Below are positions 1-38,066 of a DNA stretch of 64,000 bases, one piece after another. The number at the start of each line of letters is the position of its first letter. Position 1 is the stretch's first letter. Both the position numbers and the translations under genes were made by a program. Source of the stretch: Actinostola sp. cb2023 (taxonomy: Eukaryota > Cnidaria > Anthozoa > Actiniaria > Actinostolidae); the NCBI GenBank assembly GCA_033675265.1, contig JAUJYZ010001332.1, positions 156,501 to 220,500 on the forward strand. The letters run 5' to 3'. The notes beneath the pieces were generated by a model that saw nothing but the letters and a program-made list of their open reading frames with translations, searched no databases and was not told the origin of the DNA.

Positions 1-7
1 AAACAAT

Positions 8-75
8 AACCCTAGTGGTAGGGTAACCCTATGAGTGAGGGTTACCCTAGCAGTGTAACCCTACCAGCGAAAAAA
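8..75. repeat. Short interleaved inverted repeats of GGGTWACCCT
   Basis: Several inverted copies of TAGGGTTAC/GTAACCCTA within 70 bases at the left edge. The rest of 76-357 shows no gene feature beyond the intron of gene A. Confidence 0.5.
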
Positions 76-357
76 ATATAAGAAACGTACGAGAGCTAGG
101 ATGAAAAATGAGGTAAAAAAAAAAGCTTGGATAAACAAACAAACAGTGAAACAACCAAGTAAATAAATAATAATAGTTGTGAATGAGTGATTGAATGAAT
201 CGTGAGGGGGAAACTACTTGGATAAATAACATCATGACACGTAAAACTTTATAAAGACAACATTGGATTGGAAATACAAAATTGTTTTTCAGGTGTGAAG
301 GAAGGGGGCTCCCTTTTTTAGCAGAAACTCATGTTAAATATAATGTTTCTTTTTCAG

Positions 358-4425
<4,068 letters not shown>

Positions 4426-4439
4426 CTTGAATCTGTACG

Positions 4440-4795
4440 TCCTCATTCTAAGTTGTTCTTTATTGAGTTTTAGGCGCAGACGCCGCTCTACTCATGTGAC
4501 GAACCTAATACAATTAAATTCTACTCTGGATGGACTTTGGACCGATGTCTGATTCAGATCAGATAAAGTATTTTTTTTCCAGACTTCCAATTATCATTAT
4601 TTACGAATAGGTTCGGCACATGACAAAATCCCGAATGAATCAGCCACCGGTCCAGCGTCCATAATGCGACAGACTCTGCCGAACTTACGATGTTTGCCGA
4701 GACAAGTGAAAAACTATCGTACCGCTATATAATGTGCAACTTCTATCCTTGTGAGTTTGCACATTAAAATGAAGTGAAGTGAAGTGAAGTGGTAC
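4440..4795 (+). repeat. Retroposon remnant with (GAAGT)n tail
   Basis: Spacer sequence after gene A ending in four GAAGT units at 4773-4791 preceded by TTGCACATTAAAAT, a pattern typical of SINE/LINE 3' ends. No ORF. Confidence 0.4.
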
Positions 4796-4929
4796 ATGAA
4801 TATAAAATATTGTAAAAATAGTGATTCAGTAAACATGATAATTCAGCTGAATTGTTGTATGAAAGGGTGTTACCAATCAATCCAATATCAATGTACAAAG
4901 GTCAAGAAGGTAGAGTACTTCAGTATAAC

Positions 4930-4935
4930 AATAAA
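4930..4935 (+). promoter_or_regulatory. Candidate polyadenylation signal for gene A
   Basis: AATAAA, about 505 bases after the gene A stop. Position is plausible but there is no other support. Confidence 0.2.
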
Positions 4936-5078
4936 ATAATGGAAACTACTTTATTTATTAAAGATTTAAATGGCTTCAAAAACTTAAACAATACGGTTGT
5001 ACTCTAAGAAAGGATAGACTGCGATATCTGACGTATTATTACTGGTCTCCAATCAATCCCTGGAGATTTAAAGCACAT

Positions 5079-5191
5079 GTACAAAGACGCAGCGGCCATG
5101 TTGGTGGTATAAACAAGAACAAGTAATGAGGAATATTTTGTTATTGGAATCCAACATGGCCGCCATGACGTCACGTGCAAACCAGCAATAG
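5079..5191 (-). mobile_element. CRE/E-box element copy 1
   Basis: Contains GGCCGCCATGACGTCACGTG and ends AAACCAGCAATAG; inverted relative to copies at 26212 and 27470. Inner arm GCGGCCATGTTGG repeats the outer arm in inverse. Confidence 0.65.
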
Positions 5192-6223
5192 GCAGTCCAA
5201 TGTACTAATAAAAGGTGACGGAGCAGTACAATTTGATATAATATACGGGTTAATGGATTAATCCTTTCCATAAAGAAAACACTAGACGTTAAACAAAAGG
5301 GTACAACAATAACGTTTGAAAACGATAAAGTTTGTCAGGTTGGATTTATTTTGCCATAGTTCAGGAGAACGTGTCGGAGAGTTCGAGTCGGGGTTGTAAT
5401 ACGTATTCCATATATCTAACAAGCGAATAGAAGCACTTACATGTAACAAGCGAATGGCGACCCTTTTTTATATTTCCTTGGATTGGACTGAGAATTTTTA
5501 TCATCCAATTATTAAAACTTCTTAACCTTTTAAAACTGTATATCAAATCTGAAACTCGAATCTTCAAATTAATCACTTTATAGCCTGCCCCATCCCTAAG
5601 CCTAAACCTAACCCTCCACTTTAACGCACTTGACCAAGAGGGATTACGCTGCCAAGCTCTGCATTTTTTCTAGCTTTTGAAAATATTTTGCATTGCAAAT
5701 ACCTATCTGCCAAATTGGGGCCGCTATTCGCTTGTTAGGGGCCGCTATACGCTTGTTAGGGGCCGCTATTCGCTTGCACGCTTTTACCACATATGGAATA
5801 CGTATTACAACCCCATCTGGAGAATTCAGTAGATGTGAGCTGTATTAAATCTATTAATAGTGGTTCGCAAAGTCGAAATGAAACAACGTGACATTTCTCG
5901 AAAGGTTGCGAACGCAAAGCAGCCGGTCTAGCGAAGAAGGAGAACACTTAAAACAGTGTTCTTTCTGTAGAATCATACCGGAAATGACGATTTAAGTGCA
6001 ATAAATCATGGGTCGGGGACGGCCATAATGCCAGTGTTGAAGACTGTGCGATTAAAAAAAGTGTTGATGTTTGCTGCGGAATTCCTTAGTTTATTCGGCC
6101 GTCGATGCAAAATAATAATTATTTTGTTATATTTTATATTCAAGTTGGTGTGATATCTAACGATTTTTACCGACTCAATAAAATGTAAATGTAGATGTAG
6201 ATAGCCATACAGTTTTGAATTGG
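5192..6223. other. Intergenic spacer, no gene seen
   Basis: AT-rich. Contains a repeated phrase GGGGCCGCTATWCGCTTG (5717-5775, three copies) and an inverted match of ATACGTATTCCATAT (5398 and 5794). No coding ORF of note. Confidence 0.5.
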
Positions 6224-6368
6224 TAGAGTGCAAACCATATGTCTGTGAAACAGTACTAACTAATTAGTACTAAATAGCACTGATGAAACAATAGAAAACA
6301 ATAGAAATAACACTATTTAGTACTATTTAGTAATAATACTATTTCACGGACATATGGTTTGCACTCTA
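6224..6368. mobile_element. 145-bp TAGAGTG-family MITE, copy 1
   Basis: Terminal inverted repeats TAGAGTGCAAACCATATGTC over about 35 bases, TA at each end. Same length and ends as 19034-19178. Confidence 0.75.
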
Positions 6369-6466
6369 GGCCTTCTTTAGAAAAACAAAATACCCAAAAT
6401 ATATGAAAAATGTTTCAATTAGGTAAGTGTATTGTTTTGCTATCGTTAGTGAATAGAACAAAAATC

Positions 6467-6539
6467 AGCCTTTAGAGAGATTCGAACTCTCGACCCCTGG
6501 TTTACAAGACCAGTGCTCTAACCACTGAGCTATAAAGGC
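6467..6539 (-). tRNA. tRNA-Thr (anticodon UGU)
   Basis: Read on the minus strand it folds as a full cloverleaf: acceptor GCCTTTA/TAAAGGC, D arm GCTC/GAGC, anticodon stem CTGGT/ACCAG with loop CTTGTAA (anticodon at 6504-6506), T arm GAGAG/CTCTC with TTCGAAT loop. No intron. All stems pair perfectly, so a functional gene is likely. Confidence 0.92.
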
Positions 6540-6675
6540 GCTGACAATCACTTATCATAGATATATCAAGATGTGGTCAATCAACTTTAATAAGAAAAGG
6601 TGGCTGAATTTACTGAATTCAATGAATTTAGTTACTCTGAAAATATGAAAGGTACGATAGTGGAGGATCATGGGA

Positions 6676-6738
6676 ACTCAACTCAACTCAACTCAACTCA
6701 ACTCAACTCAACTCAACTCAACTCAACTCAACTCAACT
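6676..6738. repeat. (ACTCA)n microsatellite
   Basis: About 12 units of ACTCA. The rest of 6740-8354 is AT-rich spacer with no gene seen. Confidence 0.9.
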
Positions 6739-8372
6739 TAACATTACGGTTACGCAAATTCAAGTGACATTCATCATTAGTTGAACAAAGTATATATTTA
6801 AATCAGATAATATTAACTTTAATATATATTTGCATACATTCAGTTGTAAGGGATATTGTAGCAGTCACATGCAATCAATTTTTTGTACTGTGCCGTCTTT
6901 TGTCTTGAACATGAAAAATTAAAGTATCAAAATGTTTATGCAATTTATTCCGAATGAAATAAATAAATATTTTTTGTTCTTTCAGATCTAGTCTGCCATA
7001 TAACTTAGTCTATGTTCCTGATACTCGCTTGTCTAGAGTATGTCCAGATCGCAAGATAATTGATGTCAATAATTGTTGTTTATCGTTGCTATGGTGATGC
7101 GGATCTAGCTGAAATGAACATAAATCATAACTTTAATCCAACTCCTATAACCAATGTGAAATACCGTTTGATTTATCTTTGGAAAAAGTTCATAACAACC
7201 CATATAAAAAGTTATTACTGTGTGGTCTGAAAAACAAAATTGTCTCGAGACACCTAGAATATACAAAACATACGGCTTTTTGTGTTACAACCTTAACTGA
7301 TATAAGTCAGTTAGCTCCAGTTTTTTGGCTTTGGGAATCATATAGACCTCGATAGCATTCCAGGAAACGGCTTATCAAATCCTCCTCATTTCACCTGTTT
7401 TATGCGAGTATAAGAATTTAACCGTTAATAATAGTTTAATGGTTCTTTTTTCTCATTTTGGAACAGTTACAAGGGCTCAAATCATTTTGCAGACGTTCCA
7501 GTTCATATATCGATTTTGCATGTAGCGTTTTCAAATATTATTTTTTATTCAATTTGTTTTATTTTCCGTCCGATGTTTTAGCTGATACAAACAGATGCGA
7601 TCGAATTGGCTAGTTCAGTCGGTTTCAAAAACAGTAACATGTCGAATTCATTGCAAATGTCACGAGAAAACCATAAAATACCTCTACTCAAATACACATT
7701 TTGCAATTAATTGTATATTTTCTGCTCGTCAAAGCCATTTTAAATTTTACACAAAATTAACTCTATAATGTGACAAATACCCGTATAGGTCATGCAGTAG
7801 AGGGTCTCTGATCTACTACACAGGCTGTCAGATATGCTTCAGTTCACCTTTTATGTGCAAGACGCACTACCCGTAGGCCTATGTTGTTAGAGTCACGGGT
7901 CATTAGTAAACTATCACAATGTGTTGTCATTTACTTTATTAACTAATCACTTACTATGACCGCCTTTTTTATTTGTATTTTTAAGTTCTCGCTTTATTTT
8001 ATGTAGAAATACATCTCTTTATTTAAACGCGAATGTAATTAAGAAACCAATTTGGCTTTGAATTTTAATATAATTTCTACTTTCGCCACAATAGCTGTAG
8101 TGATTCTGTTACGTTAAGGAAACATGAACATTTACCAGAGCTGCCCTGTTTATTTTATACATTAAAGACATGCATGACGGCAAAGGAGTGTCAAGTTGCC
8201 TTGGTTGTTGATCAATGATGTCATTTTGTAGCCATAGCACATTTTGAAGGCAATCAAAAATTAATATCCTCTCTACCAAGACTAAACCTTAACGACAAAA
8301 TGAGCCTTTTGGTATTAGGTTGATTTTAAGTTCACTCTAAAAATGTGAGAGATTTAAAATTTATTAGAGATA

Positions 8373-29540
<21,168 letters not shown>

Positions 29541-30155
29541 TAGTTTACAGATTTTAAGGTGGCTCGACACAGTTTGTCTGGAGGCCAATAGTTCTTTTGC
29601 ATTAACATTTCCCTCTATGAATAACCGGCATTATTATATAGCACAGATACTACGCGAGCTCTTATTGGTCAATTAGCGGGCCGTAACTTCCCGTACGGCC
29701 CGATGAAAACGGAAAAGTAAGGAAAAGCTAGCTATATAAAAATATTTTATTAACCTCGCTTGCTCGGTCCTTACGGGAAATTATGGATCCTCGAATTCCC
29801 CACTTTTTATGGCCCGCGCGCTACGGGATTGAGCCATAAGGCCGTGCGAAAAAAAACTCGGTCCATAACTTCACGTACGGATTTCGCGCTCGGTTAATAA
29901 GAGGTATTTATTTAGTCCAGAGAAAATGCAGACATGCTCGATTTCGTTCATTTGAAAAAGGAACGTCGTTCCCAACAAAAAACTTGAAGACTTCTCAAAA
30001 TCTAATTTTAGACATTGGCATGATTTCACATACGACCACGGCTCAAATATCGAAAGAGAAGAACTTGAATCTAACAGAGAAATCCAGTGGTGCGACGATT
30101 CATTTACTGAATTTAATTCTTTTTAATTTTTTCAAAAATCGTGTTTGCAAATGAA

Positions 30156-30161
30156 AATAAA
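30156..30161 (+). promoter_or_regulatory. Candidate polyadenylation signal for gene B inside a transposable element
   Basis: AATAAA about 615 bases after the gene B stop, within the outer TTAA element. If used, the gene B 3' UTR would be transposon-derived. Confidence 0.2.
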
Positions 30162-30258
30162 AAAACCCTAAAATTTCATGGTTGTTTTTGATCTGGTCGT
30201 TTGCTGTGGCAAAGTCATTAAACGGTCGAGGCATCCTAATTTTTGAGAGTCCTAAATA

Positions 30259-31409
30259 CTGGGCCCGCTTCCTCAAAGCCCGATTAATGCTAATCCAGGC
30301 TAAATCTTAAGGATATGGTATACGTTCGCGGGTGTCATGCGCTTCAGAAATTCTGTACGCAACACAAAAGGCTAAACTATAGAAAACTATATACCATTGT
30401 AAAGCTTAAGAACTGTAGAAAATCATGAAATAATAAAAAAATCGTAAAAGTTTTAATCCCATTGAGAAAGAAGGCCCGATTCCGAAAAATGGAGGCTATC
30501 ATAAAATCGAATTACCAGCGCTCCAGTTACGGTCAAATATGAATCTGAATGCTGAATCTCCATCACCAGGTATTGTTTTCCAAAAATGGTTTCGGGGATT
30601 TTTGATATTTGATTCTTAAAAAAAATGACAAGCATTCAAAGTTTGATGTTAGATATTTTTCGAGTTGATGTAATATGAACGCTAATAACTTGAGATCTAA
30701 AGCGAAATCAAACAATCCCCGACAGACATTTTGAGATTCAATACCAAAGATGATGTCTGCCAAATTTCGTGGAAATTAGACGTTTCTAGATACCCTATTA
30801 ATTCACGTTTATGTCGAGCTTCACGGCAAAATATACTTGGGAGAAATAAGCTTCCAAAGTTGTACGTGTGAACAAAAGGCACCTCATTTCCGCCATTTTC
30901 CGGCTGGGACACCTTCTTATCCAATCAGAATCGTTATGAGGTCACTGAGGTCATCATAAACTAATTGAGCCAGAAAACTCCCGCCAAACTGGTTCTACAA
31001 GCCTCGAGAAGCAAATTCAACGAACGAGACTTCTACAATGTATAAACTAATATAGACGGCAAGACGCTTTGCTCTCGAACTGAGCTTTTTATCACAACAC
31101 TACGGAATTTCAAATTCCCGGCCGTTCTTTCGCGCGCCATCAACAGTGCGCCCAGCAAGTGTTAATTAGTTGACACATTTCGTGTTTGTTGATATTATTC
31201 GACGGAGCACATCTTCGTTCATAACTCAAAAAGAAAAATTCCGATTCAGAATTTTTTCCACCAAATCATATTTGTAATATTTTCTTGCTGTAAGCTAAAA
31301 AAAGAAAATTCGAGTTCTGAGACCGCGCGAACGTATACCATATCCTTAAGAAAACCATTCATTTTAATCCTGGATTAAGACTAATCGGGCATTCAGGAAC
31401 CAGGCCCAG
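30259..31409. mobile_element. Nested element, middle layer
   Basis: CTGGGCCCGCTTCCTCAAAG / CTTTCAGGAACC-type arm ending CAGGCCCAG; inner part GCCCGATTA.TAATCCAGG repeats inverted. Confidence 0.65.
30307..31349. mobile_element. Nested element, inner layer (TTAA)
   Basis: TTAAGGATATGGTATACGTT / AACGTATACCATATCCTTAA, 20 of 20 matching ends. Confidence 0.8.
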
Positions 31410-31469
31410 GTGTACTTTAATTAGTTGTTCCAAGTTTGGTGTTCAAATGCAACACCAAAATGAAGCCCT

Positions 31470-31604
31470 GGCCCCGATTGCACGAAAGGTGAATAGCGCT
31501 ATCCAACGGATAAAACTGATGCAGTTGTCCAATAAATGTTATAAATCCGTTGGATAGGACTTATCCGGTGGATAGCGCTATTCACCTTTCGTGCAACCGT
31601 GGCC
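31470..31604. mobile_element. 135-bp MITE
   Basis: Arms of about 45 bases: TTGCACGAAAGGTGAATAGC and its inverse, plus ATCCAACGGATAA / TTATCCGGTGGAT. Sits inside the right arm of the outer element. Confidence 0.8.
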
Positions 31605-31833
31605 TGGTAGTTAAACCTCTGAAAACTGTGTTCCGACACCTTAAAGCATGCAAATAAATGAAAACGTTGAATTATTACATAACTCGGGTTATTTTGCTGA
31701 TGACCTTCGATGCCTAATACGAGTCTTTACACTATAAATGTTATGAACTAAAGCTGCAAATCTCATCATTGCCAAAATGAGGGTATTTTTGGCGACCATT
31801 GTTGATTTAGAAAACTGGCAGCCACATACACTA

Positions 31834-32116
31834 CTAAATTGCATAATCATTGTCAGGTTCAAAATCGTAGAACATTGAAGCTGAGACCGCTAGGATGTAT
31901 GGGTAAGCGGTAAATCAGCTAAGTTTTATGTAGTCAGAGGAAAATGTTGGTGTTTATCGAAAGAAATGATGTCTAAGCAAAATTTTACACATATTCGTGA
32001 AATAAATTACGAATAAGCGACGTTATTTGACTCATTTACCGCTTTCCCAGGTATCCCTTGCGATCTTAGCATCTATGTTCTATGATTTTGAACCCGACAG
32101 CGATTCTGCAATTTAG
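31834..32116. mobile_element. Inverted-repeat element
   Basis: CTAAATTGCATAATCATTGT / inverse at 32091-32116, with TTCAAAATC.TAGAACAT arms. Confidence 0.65.
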
Positions 32117-32531
32117 CGTAAACACCTATTTCAATAAACGTTGATCATGGATGATCTGAAATGGATGATCTGAAATGGATGACCTGAGACCGAGAGGAAT
32201 TGTGGGTGGTTTATAGTAATTCGTATGAAATTGCCAGTGTCAAAGTATTTATGAGATGTATGATGTAAATTAAAAAACTGCGCATGCAGCTCGATCGTAC
32301 CCACAATTCTTATTGGTCTCAGGTGTATAAATGGACACGTTCGAGACACGATCATGTCCTAGTATTTCAAAATTAGCTTTCATCACTAGAAATCGTAACT
32401 TGTTGTTTATAATGGCTTCTCAAACGTCATTATCGACCAATGAGGAGCCTCGCTTTAGGTCACGTGCTCACACTGGAAAAGTACAAGCTTTTATATCGTC
32501 TGTAGAAGTGTGTATCTAGAAATATTTCTGG

Positions 32532-32573
<42 letters not shown>

Positions 32574-33757
32574 TAATCATATGGGATATATACATACAGC
32601 TCGTTGTTCGCATTTTTCCTCGCCCTGCGGGCTCGGAAAAATTCATTCGCAACTCGTAAAATATCAGCCCGTAACACCCGAGAAAACATCTAATAAGGGA
32701 TTTATTATATAACTGTGATGTAATTATATCAGGATATTAATGCGTATTCGTATCGTTTTTGTATTGTTCTCCGTCCTCAAGGGAATATACAACAATAGAA
32801 AACGCTGCGAAAACGTGCGACCGGGGCAGTCACTTCTGAATACGATATTAAAGGAGTTAAAGATAGTGAATCTCGAATATAATAGATAATTAAAAAAATG
32901 AAAATAAACAAATACATAAAATCATAAAGCACCATTTCCATTGGTTGAGTGGCGCTATTACAATGGTACGCATGTCACTGGTAAAAAACGTGCGCTCTTC
33001 AAATCTTGGAAATTCTTTGAAAAGTCCAAAACCTTGGAAATTGAAAACTTCCCAACGAATTTGCAATGAATATCCAAGATTTGAAGAGCGAGCGTTTTTC
33101 CCAGTGTAAATATAAAGAAATATATATATGTAAAAATATTATGGTGAAATGTTTGAGTAAACACAAAAGTTTGGTTTACTTTTGAAAATCTGTAAAGTTT
33201 CACTGGCTTTAATGTTCTCAGGAAAGCTATTCCATGTTTCCGGTTGGGCAGCAAAAACAGAAGGTACGCAGGCCATAGTGAAAGAAAGGAATTTCTAGGT
33301 TCTTCTTGGCAGATCTGAGATTTCGGCAAGGTCTTTGTGTAGCTGCACAATATTGTCCTGGCAATTGTTTATATGTAAAAACAATACATAGAACGACAAT
33401 AGAACAATATAATAGCCAGGACTTTTGTGCAGCTACACGAAGACCTGACCAACATTTCGTGTAGATACGTAACGAGGTATCGACCCTTTGGAGTATTACC
33501 GGAAGCCAATGTAATTTGATGATATTGAGTGAGCAGCAGCATCTTGCACGTGTTGTATAATAGCCTTTCTATACTGTATATGGGAAAGCCACACAACAGC
33601 GAAATACTTGGTTTCAATCACCTGTTAAAAGTCCTTGATCATGAATCTCAATATTTCTGCTGACATAAGCCATTTAAGCCTCTGGCTTTGGCCTTACTTA
33701 TGTAAATAACTGGAATATTTTCTAATAAATTAAATCAAATCAATCAATCAAATTGAA
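32117..33757. other. Intergenic spacer, no gene seen
   Basis: Contains a 14-base triplet (ATGGATGATCTGAA, 32146-32180), AAT units at 32531-32570 and old retroposon-like sequence about 33170-33640. ORFs present look random. Confidence 0.45.
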
Positions 33758-33758
33758 G

Positions 33759-34590
33759 GGTTGCCCATGAAAACGGCCTAAGTGACTATTTTGATGATTT
33801 TTAAAATGTTTTGCAATTGCTTCAAAAATAGAACTACTGGCTTCTAAATACCTATACAAACATGATTTGGTATTTTTAGATCCATTCGGTTACACTCGAA
33901 TTCACCTTTCCCCTTATGACGTAATGATACCACTACTCCCAGAATCCTCTTCGTAACTTCTTTTGTTATTCTAATTCACCCCACACCTTGGTACTCTCAT
34001 AGGAGTTAAAACATTTGAATAATAATAAGAATTCGAAAAGGATTCTGGTAGTAGTGGTATCGCTACGTCACAAGGGGAATCGGGAATTGCCGGCACTACA
34101 GTAGTATTTATAATTTCGGCTTGAATTTTAAAGTGATAGTTCGGGACAGTATGCAAATTAGGATACTTTTACAGCCCAGTGACTTATTGCCAAGACAACA
34201 AACACCTTGTAACACAATGAGCCTTTGAACATGTTTGCCCTCCCCTCCCCTCCCCTTTTTCAATGTTGAAGTCCTTCAGTAGTCCTTCATATTTTTAAAA
34301 TATGAACTATAGGCTTACAAATCCCCTCCCCCCTCTCCAATGTTGAAGATACATGAAGGAGCGCAACTGGTGGTCAACATTGTATGGTGGGGGGGGGGGG
34401 GGGGGGGGGGGGGGGAGTTTAGGGGAGTGTACAGCTGGGTAATCTCGATCTAAGGTCTTCATCTAGTGTAATAATCGGTCTCAACATCACCAAATAATGT
34501 TTGTATAGGTGTGTTTATGAAGCAATTGCAAAACAATTTAAAAATCATCAAAAAATAGTCGTTTTATGGGTCGAATTTTCATGGGGCAAG
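33759..34590. mobile_element. ~830-bp foldback element with poly-G
   Basis: Arms TTGCAATTGCTTC and GATGATTTTTAAA at left mirrored near 34517-34560; inner pair GGATTCTGGTAGTAGTGGTA with its inverse (33928 and 34040). A run of about 27 G at 34389-34416. Confidence 0.6.
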
Positions 34591-35154
34591 TTTGCCCCCC
34601 TTGGGAAAATTTCCCACCAGTGAGGGGCAAACTCTGCCTTCCATGTGCTATCAAGCAGAAAGTATTCTATTGCAATAACGGATATGAAATATATTCATAT
34701 CGAACAATTAATGTTCTTTGTTCAAAGTATTTCCTTGTTAACAAAGAAAATACATTCTACTCGAGGGAATGGCCGCTTGACATGAAATGAGGCAACATTA
34801 CATTCATACATTTACATGTAGCTGTTTCACAAGGCACCATGGAAGGGCAGTCATCAAATATAACACCGGTGTTTCGTGCATTTGTGAAGTTACTTAACAG
34901 ACTCACAGTGACCATTACACAGTGACACAAATATGGGTTGTGTGGTGATCTAGCTAGCTCGACGCGAAGTAAGTTTTGGCTCATTATAAAGCATCCAGTC
35001 GATCCATGTGCATACACTGTGGCTTTAATTGCTTTTATCCATGCACATTATCCATGGCTGTAAAGGTAAGGTATAAGCATAATAGGTTTGAAGGTTGGAT
35101 AATTCATTACTTGTACAATGCTGTATTTTCAACCTGAAGTTTTATTGAAATACT

Positions 35155-35190
35155 ATCAAGCTTTTGGGCTAACCGACAATCATCAGGGCT
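35155..35190 (-). repeat. Degenerate hammerhead-like / Penelope-like terminal fragment
   Basis: Minus strand CCTGATGATTGTCGGTTAGC then CCAAAAGC: intact CUGAUGA box, but the GAAA box is changed to AAAA. Confidence 0.3.
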
Positions 35191-35904
35191 AAATGATTAT
35201 ACAATCTAATTACAACGGCTAAAAGTATACGAACGCAAACAAACTAAACAAGCTCGTGCAAAGCAAGAAAAACCGAACAACACGAGGAACTGAGTAGAGT
35301 AAAGGCCCAGACACACCATATAACTTTTCTTGCTACGTTGCGCGCAACAACAATTTTGTTTTGTAAGAAAAAAGTTGCATCCTGTATGTGTTCGAGCCTT
35401 AAATAGATGGGGGAAAAAACGAAAATGGTGCGCGAGAAACTAATAAACATGTAGAAAATAAAAATATAGGCGTAATGTACTGAACATAATACTATTTAAC
35501 AATTAGACTACGAGTTCGAGGTTTTTGACTATCCTCATATAAAGTAGTCTTTACGAGTAGTAGATCAGTAGAAAATGACAGAAACAAACAAGAGACAATA
35601 ATTCGTCGATAAACTCCTCCGAATCATTAGCAAAACGCGACCACGAAGCCGCCATTTTGTTTGTTTACCTCTACTCGGGGTCTATGAGCTGATAGACCAC
35701 TAGTAGCAAACCAATCATATTGCATTGCAGGATTGGCGATAGACCACTGGATGGTTTATGCTAAAAATAAATAGATAGAAATCGAAATCAGCGCGCGATG
35801 AACTAATAGAATATTAGAATATAGTCATACTCACTCGACCAATCAGCGCCCAGCATTTGTGCGCTCTATATCTCATAAAGTAACTAATAAACAATGGACT
35901 CATT

Positions 35905-35990
35905 AGATTCTCTATATAGAGAATACTAATAAAGCTCTTTGTTTTCTTTTGTTACAAAGCCTTATTAGTATTCTCTATATAGGGAATACT
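35905..35990. repeat. Hairpin repeat
   Basis: CTATATAGAGAATACTAATA and its inverse, about 30-base arms round a short loop. Confidence 0.6.
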
Positions 35991-36011
35991 AATGACTAAC
36001 TTAGAGAATAC

Positions 36012-36171
36012 TAGGGTGCAAATATTAGATCCATGAAATAGTTAACTAACTAAATTGTACTAATAAATAGCACCAAATGCTTTATCATTGTTGTCTACTT
36101 AGTACATAGTAAAATGTTAATTATAGTACTAAATGTTAGCGCTTATTTCACGATATAATATTTGCACTCTA
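36012..36171. mobile_element. TAGAGTG-family MITE, copy 3
   Basis: TAGGGTGCAAATATTAGATC / inverse ending TTTGCACTCTA, with the family CATGAAATAG / TTTCACG step inside; 160 bases. Confidence 0.7.
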
Positions 36172-38054
36172 ATATATAACGTGTACTAAAAACTATATAC
36201 AAAAATATTCTAATACAATCTTAGTTTAATCTTCAAATACTATTCAAATATTATATCATAATCCAATAAATGGACAGTTATTTTGATTCGTAGCAGCTAG
36301 ATTTATACATGAATACTGATACAGAAATACAGATCATCACTATACTAAAACTAAAAAACGTAGCGAGTCACTTACTCTTCAAAATGAAATCACAAACGAG
36401 TTTCTCCATGTTATACAAGCTAAGAAGTGTAGATGTACGGATATTCATCAGTCATCCAAGTTCTCCGTATGATTATTGCGATATAGTTACCCCAATCTTT
36501 CAATATATTAAATGTCCATATCGTGCTTGAGTTTTCTTTGGTGTTCATTATTTCTCTCGTTTTTCAATTTCGTCCGTTCTAACTGGTTTGAAAACACTTT
36601 GAGATTTCTGCTCTTCATTTCCACAACAAATACCGGTAATTTCTAGCGTTGCAAGCTTCGTATTTAAATGCCTCAAGCTTCGGATATTCATCTTCACTCC
36701 ACTGAAGGCACACACAACTGAACAGCTTTGCATAAGCCTATGTGCGTTTGAAATCAGTATTCCTTTGGGAAAGCAACAGACATGCAGCCAAAGAATACTC
36801 TCGTGAGTATGACTATATTCTAAAACGGTTAGAGAATAACGCGAGTGCTTTATGGGATTTAGAGCTCCGAGCAGCAGATAGAAGGCCACGAGGCGCGTAC
36901 CCTTACATAAAAATAAAAAGATGTAGAGACCAAAGTTTCTTATGTATATACTTATGAATTAATTTCTTCATCATTGCATTTTTCTTGCATTTCAGTCCTT
37001 CTACTCCTGGAATGAAGTATTGTTTAGTAGGTACAATCCTTGCCAAATGTTTGGTACAATCTGCAGTTAAATAATCGTGGCATTCATTAGGTTATTGTTA
37101 ATATTCCACCTATGCAGACTATTCCAAAGTGATGCAAATAAGTGGACAAGTGGCGGACGCTTAATAGGGGTCGGTCATTTGATGGAGGGAGTTTTCACAG
37201 TAAACAATATTTCCGGGACTTTGATAACCGGCCGCTTAAAAGGGAGTGACCGTTTAATAGGTGGTTGGAGTGAGTGACCGCGTAAAAGGTGGCCGCTTAA
37301 TAGGGGTTCGACTGTTATTTCAAGTGTAGCATCCAAAAGGTAACCCTGAAAGAACAATAAGCTTTCCCGATACATTGGCGGGAGCTGCAGGAAGTTATTT
37401 CATGTTTAATGGCCATCTTTGACACGTTTTTGTTTCATAATTGATTTTGATCGGTTTTCCTGTTGTTGTTGTAGTTTATTTTCCTCATCGATAACGTGTT
37501 ATTGAATTGGATATAGAGGTTGACTTACTACTTTAACTAAAAATGTGTACGCTTTCTACTGGGTTTAATTTCTGTTGATCTCCCAACCAACAAGGACTTT
37601 AACAGTCCACATTGAAAATTTCCTTATTTTTCTTCTCTTTTTATTGAATTTGTTTTCAACAAGTTTTAACTCTCCCTAAAAGGAAAGTACTTCCCATTGT
37701 GTTTTTCCCTCTCAGACACACAGTCAAATAGTTAAGTTTAGTTATAATGACGATAATCGAAACAAATGTTATATATCAAACAGCGGAACAAATTAAAGCG
37801 ATTGAAGCCCTATTTGAAGCGCAAACACTTACAGGTAAAACTGTCACAAACCAATGCCCCGATCGCTAATTTACCTGTTTAGAGGTTATATTTTTATTGT
37901 TGTATAACCAGTCGTCATGCAAATGATGACCGCGTTTTAAGCTGATGTCATAGTTCACGGGCGTAAAGCAAGCATACAATATCATTATAGCTGGTGAATA
38001 CACATTTTTTTAGTTGGTTTATTATTGATACAAGCAAATTTTCATGAAAAGGAA
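36172..38054. other. Spacer upstream of gene C
   Basis: Includes a repeat with GGCCGCTTAATAGGGGT units (37150-37312), a common pattern in interspersed repeats of this type of genome as far as I recall. ORF-like stretch at 36548-36889 on the minus strand has no recognisable domain. Confidence 0.45.
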
Positions 38055-38066
38055 ATGTAGTCAAAT

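Larger units (their letters stand above)
29554..31644. mobile_element. Outer TTAA element, ~2.1 kb, directly after gene B
   Basis: TTAAGGTGGCTCGACACAGT / ACTGTGTTCCGACACCTTAA. Begins 13 bases after the gene B stop. Carries at least three other inverted-repeat elements inside. No transposase ORF. Confidence 0.75.

Noticed and set aside
8..75. Telomere-like GGGTTA/TAACCC pieces at the left edge
   Set aside because: Only scattered inverted copies, not a tandem TTAGGG array, and coding exons follow at once.
32958..33350. 130-residue minus-strand ORF
   Set aside because: Lies in old repeat-like sequence; no recognisable protein family.
36548..36889. 113-residue minus-strand ORF in the spacer
   Set aside because: No domain, no signal, no splice support and composition like random AT-rich sequence.
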